The translations under genes and the position numbers were made by a program. From Bacteroidales bacterium (GTDB taxonomy: Bacteria; Bacteroidota; Bacteroidia; Bacteroidales; P3), in assembly GCA_017483575.1 (NCBI GenBank), contig JAFUWF010000015.1, positions 1 to 44,444 of the forward strand: 44,444 bases of DNA. The letters are read 5' to 3'. How positions within the stretch are numbered: the stretch's first letter is position 1; every line of letters begins with the position of its first letter. The notes below the pieces were generated by a model, which was not told the origin of the DNA, searched no databases, and saw only the letters and a program-made list of their open reading frames with translations. Below are positions 16,885-24,899 of this stretch, in pieces.

Positions 16885-18066
16885 ATGTACACTAAGTTTC
16901 AACAGCATTTGCAGAAAGAGCTGGCCGATATCGAGGCCGCCGGTCTTTACAAACACGAACGTATCATCGAGAGCCCCCAGGGTGCCGAGATCATGGTGAA
17001 GGGCAAGAAGTGCCTCAACTTCTGCGCCAACAACTACCTTGGCCTGGCCGACAACCCCGAGCTCATCGAGGCCGCCAAGAAGGGCATGGATGCCCGCGGC
17101 TACGGCATGGCCAGCGTCCGCTTCATCTGCGGTTGCCAGGACCTGCACAAGCAGCTTGAGAAGAAGATTGCCGAGTTCTTCGGCACCGAGGATACCATCC
17201 TCTACGCCGCTTGCTTCGACGCCAACGGCGGTGTCTTCGAGCCCCTGCTGACCGAAGAGGACGCCATCATCAGCGATGCCCTCAACCACGCCTCCATCAT
17301 CGACGGCGTCCGTCTCTGCAAGGCCCAGCGCTACCGCTACGCCAATGCCGACATGGCCGACCTCGAGGAGCAGCTCAAGGCCGCCCAGAAGAACCGCTTC
17401 CGCATCATCGTTACCGACGGTGTCTTCTCCATGGACGGCAACGTCTGCCCGCTGGACAAGATCTACGAGCTGGCCAACAAGTACGATGCTATGGTGATGG
17501 TGGACGAGAGCCACTCCGCCGGTGTGGTCGGCAAGACCGGTCGCGGAGTTACCGAGCGCTACAACCTCCGCGGCAAAATCGAGATCCTTACCGGTACCCT
17601 CGGCAAGGCCTTCGGCGGCGCCATGGGCGGTTTCACCACCGGCAAGAAGGAAATCATCGACATGCTGCGTCAGCGTAGCCGTCCCTACCTCTTCTCCAAC
17701 TCCATGGCTCCCGGCCTCGTTGCTGCCGGTATCCGCATGTTCGAGATGATGAGCGAGACCAACGCTCTGCAGGACAAGCTGCACGAGAACACCGACTACT
17801 TCCTGCGCCGCATGAAGGAGGAGGGCTTCGACTGCAAGCCTTCGGAGAGCGCCATCTGCGCCGTCATGATCTACGACGCCGCCAAGAGCCAGCAGTATGC
17901 CGCCAAGATGCAGGAAGAAGGCATCTTCGTCACCGGCTTCTACTACCCCGTTGTCCCGAAGGGCCAGGCCCGTATCCGCGTGCAGATCAGCGCCGCCCAC
18001 GAGCACGAGCACCTCGACAAGTGCATCGAGGCCTTCAAGAAAGTCCGCAAGGAAATCGAGGGCTGA
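16885..18066 (+). CDS. kbl: Glycine C-acetyltransferase (2-amino-3-ketobutyrate CoA ligase)
   Basis: Kbl splits 2-amino-3-ketobutyrate with CoA into glycine and acetyl-CoA, completing threonine breakdown in the cytoplasm. It is a fold-type I PLP enzyme of the alpha-oxoamine synthase family. The 393 residues match the usual 395-398. The N-terminus (FQQHLQKELADIEAAGLYK) is typical of Kbl rather than of BioF or HemA. The PLP lysine is K241 in TGTLGKAFGGAMGG, with the D207/H210 pair in VDESHS. No tdh gene is nearby. The stop codon lies inside a 49-base inverted repeat shared with the convergent fabD. Confidence 0.95.
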   Translation: MYTKFQQHLQKELADIEAAGLYKHERIIESPQGAEIMVKGKKCLNFCANNYLGLADNPELIEAAKKGMDARGYGMASVRFICGCQDLHKQLEKKIAEFFGTEDTILYAACFDANGGVFEPLLTEEDAIISDALNHASIIDGVRLCKAQRYRYANADMADLEEQLKAAQKNRFRIIVTDGVFSMDGNVCPLDKIYELANKYDAMVMVDESHSAGVVGKTGRGVTERYNLRGKIEILTGTLGKAFGGAMGGFTTGKKEIIDMLRQRSRPYLFSNSMAPGLVAAGIRMFEMMSETNALQDKLHENTDYFLRRMKEEGFDCKPSESAICAVMIYDAAKSQQYAAKMQEEGIFVTGFYYPVVPKGQARIRVQISAAHEHEHLDKCIEAFKKVRKEIEG

Positions 18067-18220
18067 ACGGCTGATTCTTTTTCGTCGGCGAATTTCGCGA
18101 ATTAAGCGAATTGCCGCAAAACAAAATTGCCCGGATCTGTAATGGATTCGGGCAATTTTTTACGTAATAATAATTCGCTCAATTCGCGAAATCCGCCGAC
18201 GAAAAAGAATCAGCCGTTCA
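18064..18220. repeat. Long inverted repeat containing both stop codons of kbl and fabD
   Basis: The 49 bases from 18064 pair with 18172-18220 with two differences. Each arm begins TGAACGGCTGATTCTTTTTC, in which TGA is the stop codon of kbl on one strand and of fabD on the other. A terminator hairpin is nested at the centre. Confidence 0.9.
18124..18160. terminator. Bidirectional terminator between kbl and fabD
   Basis: AAATTGCCCGGATC pairs with GATTCGGGCAATTT at 13 of 14 positions, with A and T runs outside, so it can serve both convergent genes. Confidence 0.8.
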
Positions 18221-19096
18221 CTCGGCGGAGTGGGCGTTGGCGTTGGCGTCGACGCGTTTGACCATGCCTTGCAGGGCGGTGCCGGGGCCTACCTCGATGA
18301 ACTCGGTGGCACCGTCGGCGAGCATGTGCTGCACGGTGGCGGTCCAGCGGACGGGCGAGGTGAGCTGCATGAGGAGGTTCTTCTTGATGTCGGCGGGGTC
18401 GCTGTGGGGCAGGGCGTCGACGTTCTGGTAGCAGGGGCAGACGGGGGCGTGGAAGGCGGTCTTCTCGATGGCTTCGGCCAGTTCTACGCGTGCGGGCTCC
18501 ATGAGGGGGCTGTGGAAGGCGCCGCCGACGGCCAGGGGCAGGGCTTTGCCTTTGGCTTCCTTGACGAGCTCGCAGACGCGGGCCACGCCCTCGTTGGTGC
18601 CGCTGACGACGAGCTGGCCGGGGCAGTTGTAGTTGGCGGGCACGACGACCTCGCCCTGGACGGAGGCGCAGAGGTCCTCGACGGTCTTGTCGTCGAGCTT
18701 GAGCACGGCGGCCATGGTGGAGGGGGTCTTCTCGCAGCAGCGCTGCATGGCGTTGGCACGGGCGATGACGAGGCGCAGGCCGTCCTCGAAGCTCATGGCG
18801 CCGGCGGCAACGAGGGCGGAGAACTCGCCGAGGGAGTGGCCGCCGACCATGTCGGGCTTGAAGTTCTCGCCCATGTATTTGGCCAGGATGACGCTGTGGA
18901 GGAAGATGGCGGGCTGGGTGACGCGGGTCTGCTTGAGGTCCTCCGGGGTGCCGGCGAACATGAGGTCGGTGATGCGGAAGCCGATGATGTCGTTGGCTTT
19001 CTCAAACATGGCGCGGCATTCGTCGCTGCCGTCGTAGAGGTTCTTGCCCATGCCCACAAACTGGGCTCCCTGGCCGGGGAATACGTATGCTTTCAT
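18218..19096 (-). CDS. fabD: Malonyl-CoA:ACP S-malonyltransferase
   Basis: FabD loads malonate onto acyl carrier protein for fatty acid elongation. The 292 residues are within the normal 290-310 range. Motifs in order are VFPGQGAQFVGMG, QPAIFLHSVI, the nucleophilic S88 in GGHSLGEFSAL, VARAN-like ARANAMQ, GGAFHSPLM with the catalytic His, and VEVGPGTALQGMVKR near the end. The ATG at 19096 gives the standard MKAYVFPGQG start. It stands alone among fatty acid genes here. Confidence 0.96.
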   Translation of the reverse strand: MKAYVFPGQGAQFVGMGKNLYDGSDECRAMFEKANDIIGFRITDLMFAGTPEDLKQTRVTQPAIFLHSVILAKYMGENFKPDMVGGHSLGEFSALVAAGAMSFEDGLRLVIARANAMQRCCEKTPSTMAAVLKLDDKTVEDLCASVQGEVVVPANYNCPGQLVVSGTNEGVARVCELVKEAKGKALPLAVGGAFHSPLMEPARVELAEAIEKTAFHAPVCPCYQNVDALPHSDPADIKKNLLMQLTSPVRWTATVQHMLADGATEFIEVGPGTALQGMVKRVDANANAHSAE

Positions 19097-19119
19097 TGTG
19101 TTTGTTCTTGTAGTATGTG

Positions 19120-19557
19120 TTATTGATTGGGTTGATTGTCTTCTTTGATGCGGGTGTACATGCCGGTGAGGTCGCCTTCCTCGACGACGTAGTTGTCCAG
19201 CGTGTGTGTGTACTGCACGTTGGCAATCATGACGGAGTCGTTGAGGCTGGTGACGGTGAACTTCATCACGTCGACATCGCGCGAGCCGTTGGCCACGGTG
19301 TAGTTGGAGCAGATGATGTCCTTACCCTCGATTTTCCAAGCCGAGAAGAGGTGGTTGTTGTAGCTGGCGGTGTGGTCGTCGGAGAAGATGACTTTCTGTC
19401 CAGCGGCGCTGAGCACATCGGAGGGCAGGCTGAGGGGTATGCGCCAGGTGCCTATGATTTTCTTTTCGGAGAAGGAGGGGCCTTCTTCTTTGCTGCAGGC
19501 GGCCAGCAGGGTGGTGGCCATGAGGAGCAGCAGGGCGGTGGTCTTGAGGTGTTTCAT
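19120..19557 (-). CDS. Lipocalin-like lipoprotein
   Basis: The 145-residue product has a lipoprotein signal ending LLAAC and a serine/acid linker. A small beta-barrel follows with a lipocalin-type start (KKIIGTWRI), a central VIFSDDHTASYNNHLFSAWKIEGKD stretch, and a closing YTRI. Many Bacteroidota lipoproteins of this form exist without known ligand. It lies 23 bases upstream of fabD in the same direction. Confidence 0.65.
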   Translation of the reverse strand: MKHLKTTALLLLMATTLLAACSKEEGPSFSEKKIIGTWRIPLSLPSDVLSAAGQKVIFSDDHTASYNNHLFSAWKIEGKDIICSNYTVANGSRDVDVMKFTVTSLNDSVMIANVQYTHTLDNYVVEEGDLTGMYTRIKEDNQPNQ

Positions 19558-19617
19558 TGCTATATTGGCATTAATTATTAACAGATAACGGCGTTTTTCG
19601 ATTATTATTGTATTGGG

Positions 19618-20982
19618 CTATGCTTTTTGTTCGCGACTGCGGAGGGTATCGACGAGTTGGCGCAGGTCCGAGGGGCGCGGCAGTCGGAAGGTGGCCAGGG
19701 GCAGATGGCAGAGGCGGACGGAGAGGACGACCTGGGCAAGGGCCATGAAGCTCTGGGCCGTGAGGGAGGCCCAGGCGGAGCCTACGGCGCCGAGGTGGGG
19801 AATGAGCAGGAGGTTGACGACGATGTTGAGCAGCAGGCTGCTGGCGGCGAAGAGGTTGAGCTGGCGTAGGCGTCCGTCGGCGGTGAGGAGGGTGCCGAAG
19901 ATGTAGGTGAGGCCAATGGGGATGAGGCCGAAGATGACGATGCGGAACACCGGCACGTAGGGTTCGCCTTTCTCGTGGTAGAGCAACGCCATCAGCGGGT
20001 CGGCCCAGAGGGCGCAGACGACGGCGGCTCCCACGGCGAAGAGCATCATGGGCCAGAAGACGAGACGGAGGGTGTCTTGGAGTGGCTGAGTGGCTGAGTG
20101 GCTGAGTGGGTGGGGGGTGGTTTGCACTCGTTTCTGGTCGGCGAAGATCTTGGAAAAGATGGGCAGCAGGGGGACGCTGACGAGGTAGCAGATCATGGTG
20201 AGGGCGTCGAGGAGGCGGAAGGCGCCGGCATAGATGCCCGCTTCGGCATCGCTGGCCAGCGAGCGCAGCAGGATGGGGTCGATGCGGTTGTAGCTGGCCA
20301 TGAGCAGCACCAGCAAGGCGAAGGGGGCGCTCTGCTTGAGGATGACGAGGAAGAAGCGGCGGTCCCACCGCAGGCGGCGGAACCTGGCCTTGCGGGCGAT
20401 GATGATGAAGGCCAGCGTGGCCGTCAGCCCGTAGGCTATCACCTGCGCGTAGACGAACCAGTAGATGTTGAAATCTTCCCGTGTAGGTCCCCACAGCAGG
20501 CCTCCGCAGATGAGAATCATCAGCACGCGGTCGAGGACGGAGAAGAGGCTGTCCCAGCGGAAGAGCAGCAGCCCCTCGAAGTTGCTGCGCAGATAGAGGA
20601 TGAGCGAGTTGAGGAACTGGCAGAGGGTGAGCCATGCCAGCAGGTGGAACTCCTGGCTGCCGTAGCCCAGCAGGGCTCCGACGGTGAAGGCCACCACCAG
20701 GTAGAGCCCCAGCAGACAGACCTTGATGCCGAGGATGCCGCTGAGGTGTTTGCCGATGAGCTGCGGGTGCTGGGCTATATTGCGGGTGTTGAAGTTGGTG
20801 ACGCCCAGGTCCAGCAGGATGTTGAGGATATACGCCAGATTGAAGATGGAGAAGTAGAAGCCGTAGACCTCGTTGCCGACGGCGTTCTGCACGCCTACCT
20901 CGACGCCGAGTATCCAGAAGGGTTTCACCAGAAGGTTGGCCAGCAGCACCCAAAAGAGTCCGGAGAGTAGCTTCTTCTGCAT
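19618..20982 (-). CDS. Oligosaccharide flippase family protein (Wzx-like)
   Basis: The 454 residues hold about 12-14 membrane spans in the MATE/MOP pattern: FWVLLANLLVKPFWILGVEV at the start, GNEVYGFYFSIFNLAYIL, DLGVTNFNTRNIA, and a C-terminal half with IFGLIPIGLTYIFGTLL. Such proteins flip lipid-linked glycans or related lipids across the inner membrane. No glycosyltransferases are adjacent, so the substrate is open. A GAGTGGCT tandem repeat (20079-20116) encodes P-L-S-H-S-A-T-Q-P-L in a loop between the two halves. Confidence 0.85.
   Translation of the reverse strand: MQKKLLSGLFWVLLANLLVKPFWILGVEVGVQNAVGNEVYGFYFSIFNLAYILNILLDLGVTNFNTRNIAQHPQLIGKHLSGILGIKVCLLGLYLVVAFTVGALLGYGSQEFHLLAWLTLCQFLNSLILYLRSNFEGLLLFRWDSLFSVLDRVLMILICGGLLWGPTREDFNIYWFVYAQVIAYGLTATLAFIIIARKARFRRLRWDRRFFLVILKQSAPFALLVLLMASYNRIDPILLRSLASDAEAGIYAGAFRLLDALTMICYLVSVPLLPIFSKIFADQKRVQTTPHPLSHSATQPLQDTLRLVFWPMMLFAVGAAVVCALWADPLMALLYHEKGEPYVPVFRIVIFGLIPIGLTYIFGTLLTADGRLRQLNLFAASSLLLNIVVNLLLIPHLGAVGSAWASLTAQSFMALAQVVLSVRLCHLPLATFRLPRPSDLRQLVDTLRSREQKA
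20079..20116. repeat. GAGTGGCT tandem repeat inside the flippase gene
   Basis: Four 8-base units are repeated in frame (GAGTGGCT) and encode part of a cytoplasmic loop. Confidence 0.75.
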
Positions 20983-20998
20983 GGCCTGCGGGGTGTTT

Positions 20999-22822
20999 TT
21001 ATTGGTTGCCCTTGGTTTTGGAGGACTGGATGGGCGTTATGGCCGGAGTCAGCATTTGGGGGCCGTCCAGAATCTTCTTGTGTTCGGAAGTCTTGAGTTT
21101 GGGCGGCTCGACGGTCCATCGCTCCTCCATCTCCCATTTCTCGCGCAGGCTGAGGGTCTTCTCGAAGAGCACGGACTGCTCGGGCTGGCGCTGGCGGCGG
21201 TAGTCGCCGGGGGTCCAGCGGCCGTTGCTGTCGGCGTCGACGACGGCGCGCAGGCGGTAGTCGCCCGAGGGCAGGTGGAGGAACCGCAGGTTGCCGGAGC
21301 GCGCAAGCGCCTGCGAGGCCACGACGGTGTCCTTGCTGTCCAGCACCTCGACGACCAAGGGGGCTCCCATGCGGTTGTCTATGTCGATGCTCAGGGTGCC
21401 GTAGTCCTTGGGGGTCATGGTGAAGACGAGGCTGTCGCTGCGGTTGCCGTAGAGGTCGGTGAAGAGCCCCTCGGCGATGCGCACGCGGTACTGCTCGCCG
21501 CTCTTGATGCCGCTGGCCATGATGCGGGCCATGATGCCGCTGCTGTCGAGGACGAGGGGGCTGTGGCTGACCGAGCTGTCCTTGAGGTACATGACCTCTG
21601 CCATCGCGCTGTCGGCCACGCTGACGATGGGGTTGGTGAAGGCCAGGCGGAGGTCGTCATAGTAGGCTTTGTTGCCGTCGCAGAGGGTTTTTGTCAGGGG
21701 CGTCTTGTTCTCCTTGGCGCCGAGGGTGCGGCGGCCGCCTTTGCGGGGGGCGGCATAGCGCAGCTTGAGGGTGTCCTGCAGGTCGACGTCGGAGATGACG
21801 AGGCGTGCCGAATCGCGCTTGGCATCGAGGCACCAGGCCGTGAGGGTGTCGCGGCGGGCGTTGAGGCGCCACACCAGCTCCTCACCCTCGAGGTGGGGGT
21901 TCTGCATGGGCAGTTGGCTGACGATGACGATGCGGCCGGCCTCGGAGAATTCACTCTTCAGGATGCGCTGCTGACGGCTCTCGGGGGCGGAGAGGCGGAG
22001 GGTGAGCGGAGAGTGGGCTGAAGCGGTGTCCTTGGTGGGGGCGGAGTGGCTGGCATAGAGCGTGGTGTCCCAGGCGACGGGGTCGGTAGGGTCGACACGC
22101 AGGTTGCGGTTCTTGTCCTCGAGGGCCACCAGGCGGTAGCGCCCTTCGGGGATGTAGTGGAAAGCGAAGCGGCCCTCCTTGTCGCAGCGGGTGACGTAGT
22201 TAGGCTGCTGGGTGATGGCCAGGGTGTCGTTCTCCGTTCTCCGTTCTCCATTCTCCGCTCGGTAGGCCATCACGGTGACGCTCTCCTTCCAGGGCTTGCC
22301 GCTGCGGGCATCGAGCACTTGGCCGCTGAGCATCAGGGTGTCCATAGCGTCGCCGGTGGAGAAGACATACTCGTAGCTGGGCAGGAGGTTGCCCTCGGTG
22401 AAGTCGGCGATGGCCTCCTTGAACTGGAAGAGGTAGGTGGTGTTGGCCTGCAGGGTGTCCTTGATTTTCACCAGCACGCCCTTGCCCTTGGTGGTGAACT
22501 CCGGCTTCTCCTTCATGGGCGGCGACACGAGGACGTTCTCCGTGGCGTTCTTCAGCACCACGTATTCATCGAACTGGATGTAGAACTCCTTGCCGTTGAA
22601 GCCACGGCTCTCGTTGGCGGGCCGTGTGCCCAGCGCCTCAGGCGGCTGCTCGTCCTTGGGGCCTCCGGTGGGATAGCCCTGGCGGGCGCAGGCGATTGTC
22701 AACGACAACACAGACAACATGGACAACATGCAAAGCACAACATGTGCTTTGCCTTGTCGACGCATGTGCGTCAGCATGTTGTTTTTGTTGTCATTGTTGT
22801 CTTTAAAAAGAAACCCCATCAT
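20999..22822 (-). CDS. Large Ig-like domain lipoprotein
   Basis: From the ATG at 22822, which overlaps the upstream stop as ATGATGA, the product has 607 residues. The signal ends in an IAC-A lipobox followed by RQGYPTGGPKDEQPPEA, the typical start of a Bacteroidota Ig-like (SbsA/Big_5) lipoprotein. An Ig-like domain occupies about 30-130. Further beta domains follow, with a prealbumin-like stretch containing CDKEGRFAFHYIPEGRYRLVALEDKNRNLR and a similar GDYRLRAVVDADSNGRW near the end. It is probably surface or periplasmic; function unknown. The signal-peptide codons form a long imperfect DNA hairpin (22698-22803), and A-E-N-G-E-R-R-T-E-N is encoded by a repeat. Confidence 0.8.
   Translation of the reverse strand: MMGFLFKDNNDNKNNMLTHMRRQGKAHVVLCMLSMLSVLSLTIACARQGYPTGGPKDEQPPEALGTRPANESRGFNGKEFYIQFDEYVVLKNATENVLVSPPMKEKPEFTTKGKGVLVKIKDTLQANTTYLFQFKEAIADFTEGNLLPSYEYVFSTGDAMDTLMLSGQVLDARSGKPWKESVTVMAYRAENGERRTENDTLAITQQPNYVTRCDKEGRFAFHYIPEGRYRLVALEDKNRNLRVDPTDPVAWDTTLYASHSAPTKDTASAHSPLTLRLSAPESRQQRILKSEFSEAGRIVIVSQLPMQNPHLEGEELVWRLNARRDTLTAWCLDAKRDSARLVISDVDLQDTLKLRYAAPRKGGRRTLGAKENKTPLTKTLCDGNKAYYDDLRLAFTNPIVSVADSAMAEVMYLKDSSVSHSPLVLDSSGIMARIMASGIKSGEQYRVRIAEGLFTDLYGNRSDSLVFTMTPKDYGTLSIDIDNRMGAPLVVEVLDSKDTVVASQALARSGNLRFLHLPSGDYRLRAVVDADSNGRWTPGDYRRQRQPEQSVLFEKTLSLREKWEMEERWTVEPPKLKTSEHKKILDGPQMLTPAITPIQSSKTKGNQ
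22229..22259. repeat. TCTCCGT tandem repeat inside the Ig-like lipoprotein gene
   Basis: Four 7-base variants (TCTCCGT/TCTCCAT) encode E-N-G-E-R-R-T-E-N in frame. Confidence 0.75.
22698..22803. repeat. Nested palindromes in the signal-peptide region
   Basis: Perfect 10-bp arms (GCAAAGCACA, loop ACA) lie at 22730-22752. GACGCA/TGCGTC lie at 22759-22772. CAACATGC (22724-22731) pairs with GCATGTTG (22774-22781), and the ACAAC-rich and GTTGT-rich outer parts are also complementary. The whole is protein-coding on the minus strand. Confidence 0.75.
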
Positions 22823-23352
22823 CCAAAGAGTTCGTTGATTTCCTTGTGCAGCTCCTCGAGGGCCTTGTCGGTGGGCAGGTGCTTGGCCGCGGAGGCGAAG
22901 ACAGAGGCGGCGAGGCGCGTGGGGTCGTCGGTGTCGGCGAGGGTGACGGCACTGGAGTTCACGAGGTTCACCATCTCGTCCTTGGCCTCGCGGATGCGGG
23001 CCCAGGTGGCGGGGGTGAGGTAGACCTGCTGCGAGAGGTTGTGCTCCCACTCGTCGCGTATGTTCTTGGTCATCACGCCCTGCAGCAGTTTGAGGTCCAT
23101 GCCGGGCTGGTAGCAGCGCAGCACCAGGCTGTCGGGGCTGATGCGCTCCAGGAAGAGGGCCATGCGCTCGTAGGCCTGCAGGCGGATGGGGGTCACCGCC
23201 TTCAGCGTCTCGCGGCGCTCGTCGATTTTCATCTGCAGCAGACGTTCTTTCTGCTCGTTGTCGAAATAACGTTTCACCAGCAGGTAGAACACTCCGCCGG
23301 CCAATGCCATCGTGGCCAGCATGGCCACAACAAGGATGAATGAGATTTGCAT
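22819..23352 (-). CDS. DUF7935-like single-span membrane protein
   Basis: The 177 residues have one N-terminal membrane span (about 4-26), then a helical cytoplasmic region (KRYFDNEQKERLLQMKIDERRETLK). A conserved PIRLQAYERMALFLERI stretch and an IRDEWEHNLSQQVYLTPATW segment follow. This order matches a Bacteroidota family of unknown function that I associate with DUF7935; the family number is from memory. It lies 1 base after the sirtuin gene and overlaps the next start. Confidence 0.7.
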   Translation of the reverse strand: MQISFILVVAMLATMALAGGVFYLLVKRYFDNEQKERLLQMKIDERRETLKAVTPIRLQAYERMALFLERISPDSLVLRCYQPGMDLKLLQGVMTKNIRDEWEHNLSQQVYLTPATWARIREAKDEMVNLVNSSAVTLADTDDPTRLAASVFASAAKHLPTDKALEELHKEINELFG

Positions 23353-23353
23353 A

Positions 23354-24034
23354 TTATTGATTCATCAGTTGGTTTACTAATTCGGTTACGCCCTTGGTGG
23401 CCACCTCTTTGATGAAGGTCACCTTGCGGCTGACGGGCACCTCCTTGGGGTCCACGACATAGCAGGGCACGTCGCGGCGCACGTAGTGGATGAGTCCTGC
23501 GGCGGGATAGACGGCCATCGAGGTGCCGATGACGATGAAGATGTCGGCCTCCTCGCACAGGTGCGAGGCCGGCTCGATATTGGGCACCGCCTCGCCGAAC
23601 CACACGATGTGGGGCCGCAACTGGGTGCCGTCGGGGGCTTTGTCGCCGAGTACGATGTCCTTGTCGCCCACCTCCACGATGAGGTCGGGGTTGCGGTCGC
23701 TGCGTCCTTTGGTCAGTTCGCCGTGCAGGTGCAGCACACTCGAAGAGCCCGCGCGCTCGTGCAGGTCGTCGATGTTCTGGGTGACGATGCGAACGTCGTA
23801 CTTCTCCTCCAGCCTCACCAGCTGGCGGTGTGCCTCGTTGGGCTGCGCCTTGAAGAGTTGGCGACGGCGCTGGTTGTAGAAGTCGAGCACCAGCTCGGGA
23901 TTACGCTCGTAGGCTTCGTGCGTGGCCACATCCTCCACGCGGTAATGCTCCCACAACCCGTCGGAGTCGCGGAAAGTCGAGATGCCACTTTCGGCGCTGA
24001 TGCCCGCGCCAGTCAATACCACTATCTTTTTCAT
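23354..24034 (-). CDS. cobB: SIR2 family NAD-dependent protein deacylase
   Basis: Sirtuins remove acyl groups from lysine using NAD. The 226 residues contain GAGISAESGISTFRD, TQNIDDLHERAG, the catalytic H104 in LHLHGEL, and IVIGTSMAVYPAAGL. Y53 and R56 in DFYNQRRRQL match the Tyr/Arg pair of class III sirtuins such as E. coli CobB and SIRT5, which favours succinyl or malonyl lysine. The four zinc-binding cysteines expected after the catalytic His are absent; only two unrelated cysteines occur later. Relatives in Bacteroidota share this lack as far as I recall. It starts at the edge of the accessory island. Confidence 0.92.
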   Translation of the reverse strand: MKKIVVLTGAGISAESGISTFRDSDGLWEHYRVEDVATHEAYERNPELVLDFYNQRRRQLFKAQPNEAHRQLVRLEEKYDVRIVTQNIDDLHERAGSSSVLHLHGELTKGRSDRNPDLIVEVGDKDIVLGDKAPDGTQLRPHIVWFGEAVPNIEPASHLCEEADIFIVIGTSMAVYPAAGLIHYVRRDVPCYVVDPKEVPVSRKVTFIKEVATKGVTELVNQLMNQ

Positions 24035-24108
24035 AATAATACCATAACGGACGAAAGTCCTTTTTATTGTACACTACTCTGGAGTAATTCTGGAGTTGTG
24101 TTCCGGAA

Positions 24109-24534
24109 TTATACGGCAATCAATTCCTCTCCAAGCGTGTGCAAGGCATGTTTTATCTCCATACGTCGATGTTCGCTTGGGGTCTTGATTCCATAGATGT
24201 ATTTGGACAGCAGGCTTTTGTTGATGCCCATCTGCCGCGCCACCTCCGACACATTCAGCTGTGGGAAGCGGCGGAATATTCTGGCTATCTCATTATCCTT
24301 GTTGGGCTCCTGCTGTTCGAGGAAGCTTGATACGTGGATGTCCTCGTCAATCTCGGGCCAGCGGACTGCATCGCCTTGTGGGTCGATGTCGTATGCCAAA
24401 CGCTGTTCCTCGGTGGCATCCATCAACAAGGGGAAAGCCTCCAGTGGACGGCTGTACACCGCATTCGAGGCATCGCGCATAAAGATGCGTCCTTCGTCGA
24501 ACCAGATGTCAGTGATTTTGATGTTATTCTCCAT
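24109..24534 (-). CDS. DUF2442 domain fused to an HTH domain
   Basis: From the ATG at 24534 there are 141 residues. The first half is a DUF2442 domain (KITDIWFDEGRIFMRD, FPLLMDATEEQRLAYDI, RWPEIDEDIHVSSFL). The second half (about 90-135) is an XRE-like helix-turn-helix with VSEVARQMGINKSLLSKYIYGIKTPS. Its start overlaps the end of the DUF4160 gene by 11 bases. DUF4160 and DUF2442 are often paired and are suspected of being a toxin-antitoxin or regulatory module. The HTH suggests that this protein binds the operon's own promoter. Confidence 0.85.
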   Translation of the reverse strand: MENNIKITDIWFDEGRIFMRDASNAVYSRPLEAFPLLMDATEEQRLAYDIDPQGDAVRWPEIDEDIHVSSFLEQQEPNKDNEIARIFRRFPQLNVSEVARQMGINKSLLSKYIYGIKTPSEHRRMEIKHALHTLGEELIAV

Positions 24535-24760
24535 GATACTCCTCCCATGCTTTGATGAATTCATTCTGATACATGCGGGCAATCTCCATCGCACGCTTGA
24601 TGTCGTGTGGCTTGATGCCGTTGTTCTCCACTAGCACAACTTCGGGTTTTATGGCAATCTTCGCCTTCCCGTCGGAATTCTGGATATGCACATGCATAGG
24701 CAGATGCTCCTCCGAATAGAAGAAGAAACGCAGCCCGAAAACATTCATTAGTGTTGGCAT
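24524..24760 (-). CDS. DUF4160 domain protein
   Basis: The ATG at 24760 gives 78 residues with the standard MPTLMNVFGLRFFFYSEEHLP start. MHVHIQNSDGKAKIAI and a C-terminal helix follow. An upstream ATG at 24784 would add eight residues and overlap the promoter, so it is unlikely. The HVHI pattern is conserved in the family, whose function is not known. It is translated with the following DUF2442-HTH gene. Confidence 0.85.
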   Translation of the reverse strand: MPTLMNVFGLRFFFYSEEHLPMHVHIQNSDGKAKIAIKPEVVLVENNGIKPHDIKRAMEIARMYQNEFIKAWEEYHGE

Positions 24761-24781
24761 AATATCGTCATTTTGATTTTG

Positions 24782-24789
24782 CAAAGATA
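24782..24789 (-). promoter_or_regulatory. Promoter -7 box of the DUF4160 operon
   Basis: TATCTTTG on the minus strand, with TTTG 20 bases upstream of it, close to the consensus spacing of 19. It diverges from the DUF3791 promoter at 24842. Confidence 0.6.
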
Positions 24790-24825
24790 GGAATAAAATT
24801 TTATCCCCGCAAATTTTTTCTGCGG

Positions 24826-24871
24826 CATGATGAAAATATTTTTTGTCGGATGGATTATTATTTGTAATTTT
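24826..24871 (+). repeat. 46-bp direct repeat, left copy
   Basis: This sequence is identical to 25942-25987 and begins CATGATGAAAATATT. It brackets the DUF3791-DUF3990-DUF3791 cassette and contains the cassette's promoter. Confidence 0.92.
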
Positions 24872-24872
24872 G
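24842..24872 (+). promoter_or_regulatory. Consensus promoter of the DUF3791-DUF3990 cassette
   Basis: TTTG (24842-24845), 19 bases, TAATTTTG (24865-24872): a full consensus match, 27 bases upstream of the ATG at 24900. All but the final G lies within the 46-bp repeat. Confidence 0.75.
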
Positions 24873-24899
24873 CAACCGTAATGGCAAGGAATATGTAGT

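Noticed and set aside
16885-18066. BioF or other alpha-oxoamine synthase instead of Kbl
   Set aside because: The N-terminus, the length and the VDESHS/TGTLGKAFGGAMGG context fit Kbl, and no biotin genes are near.
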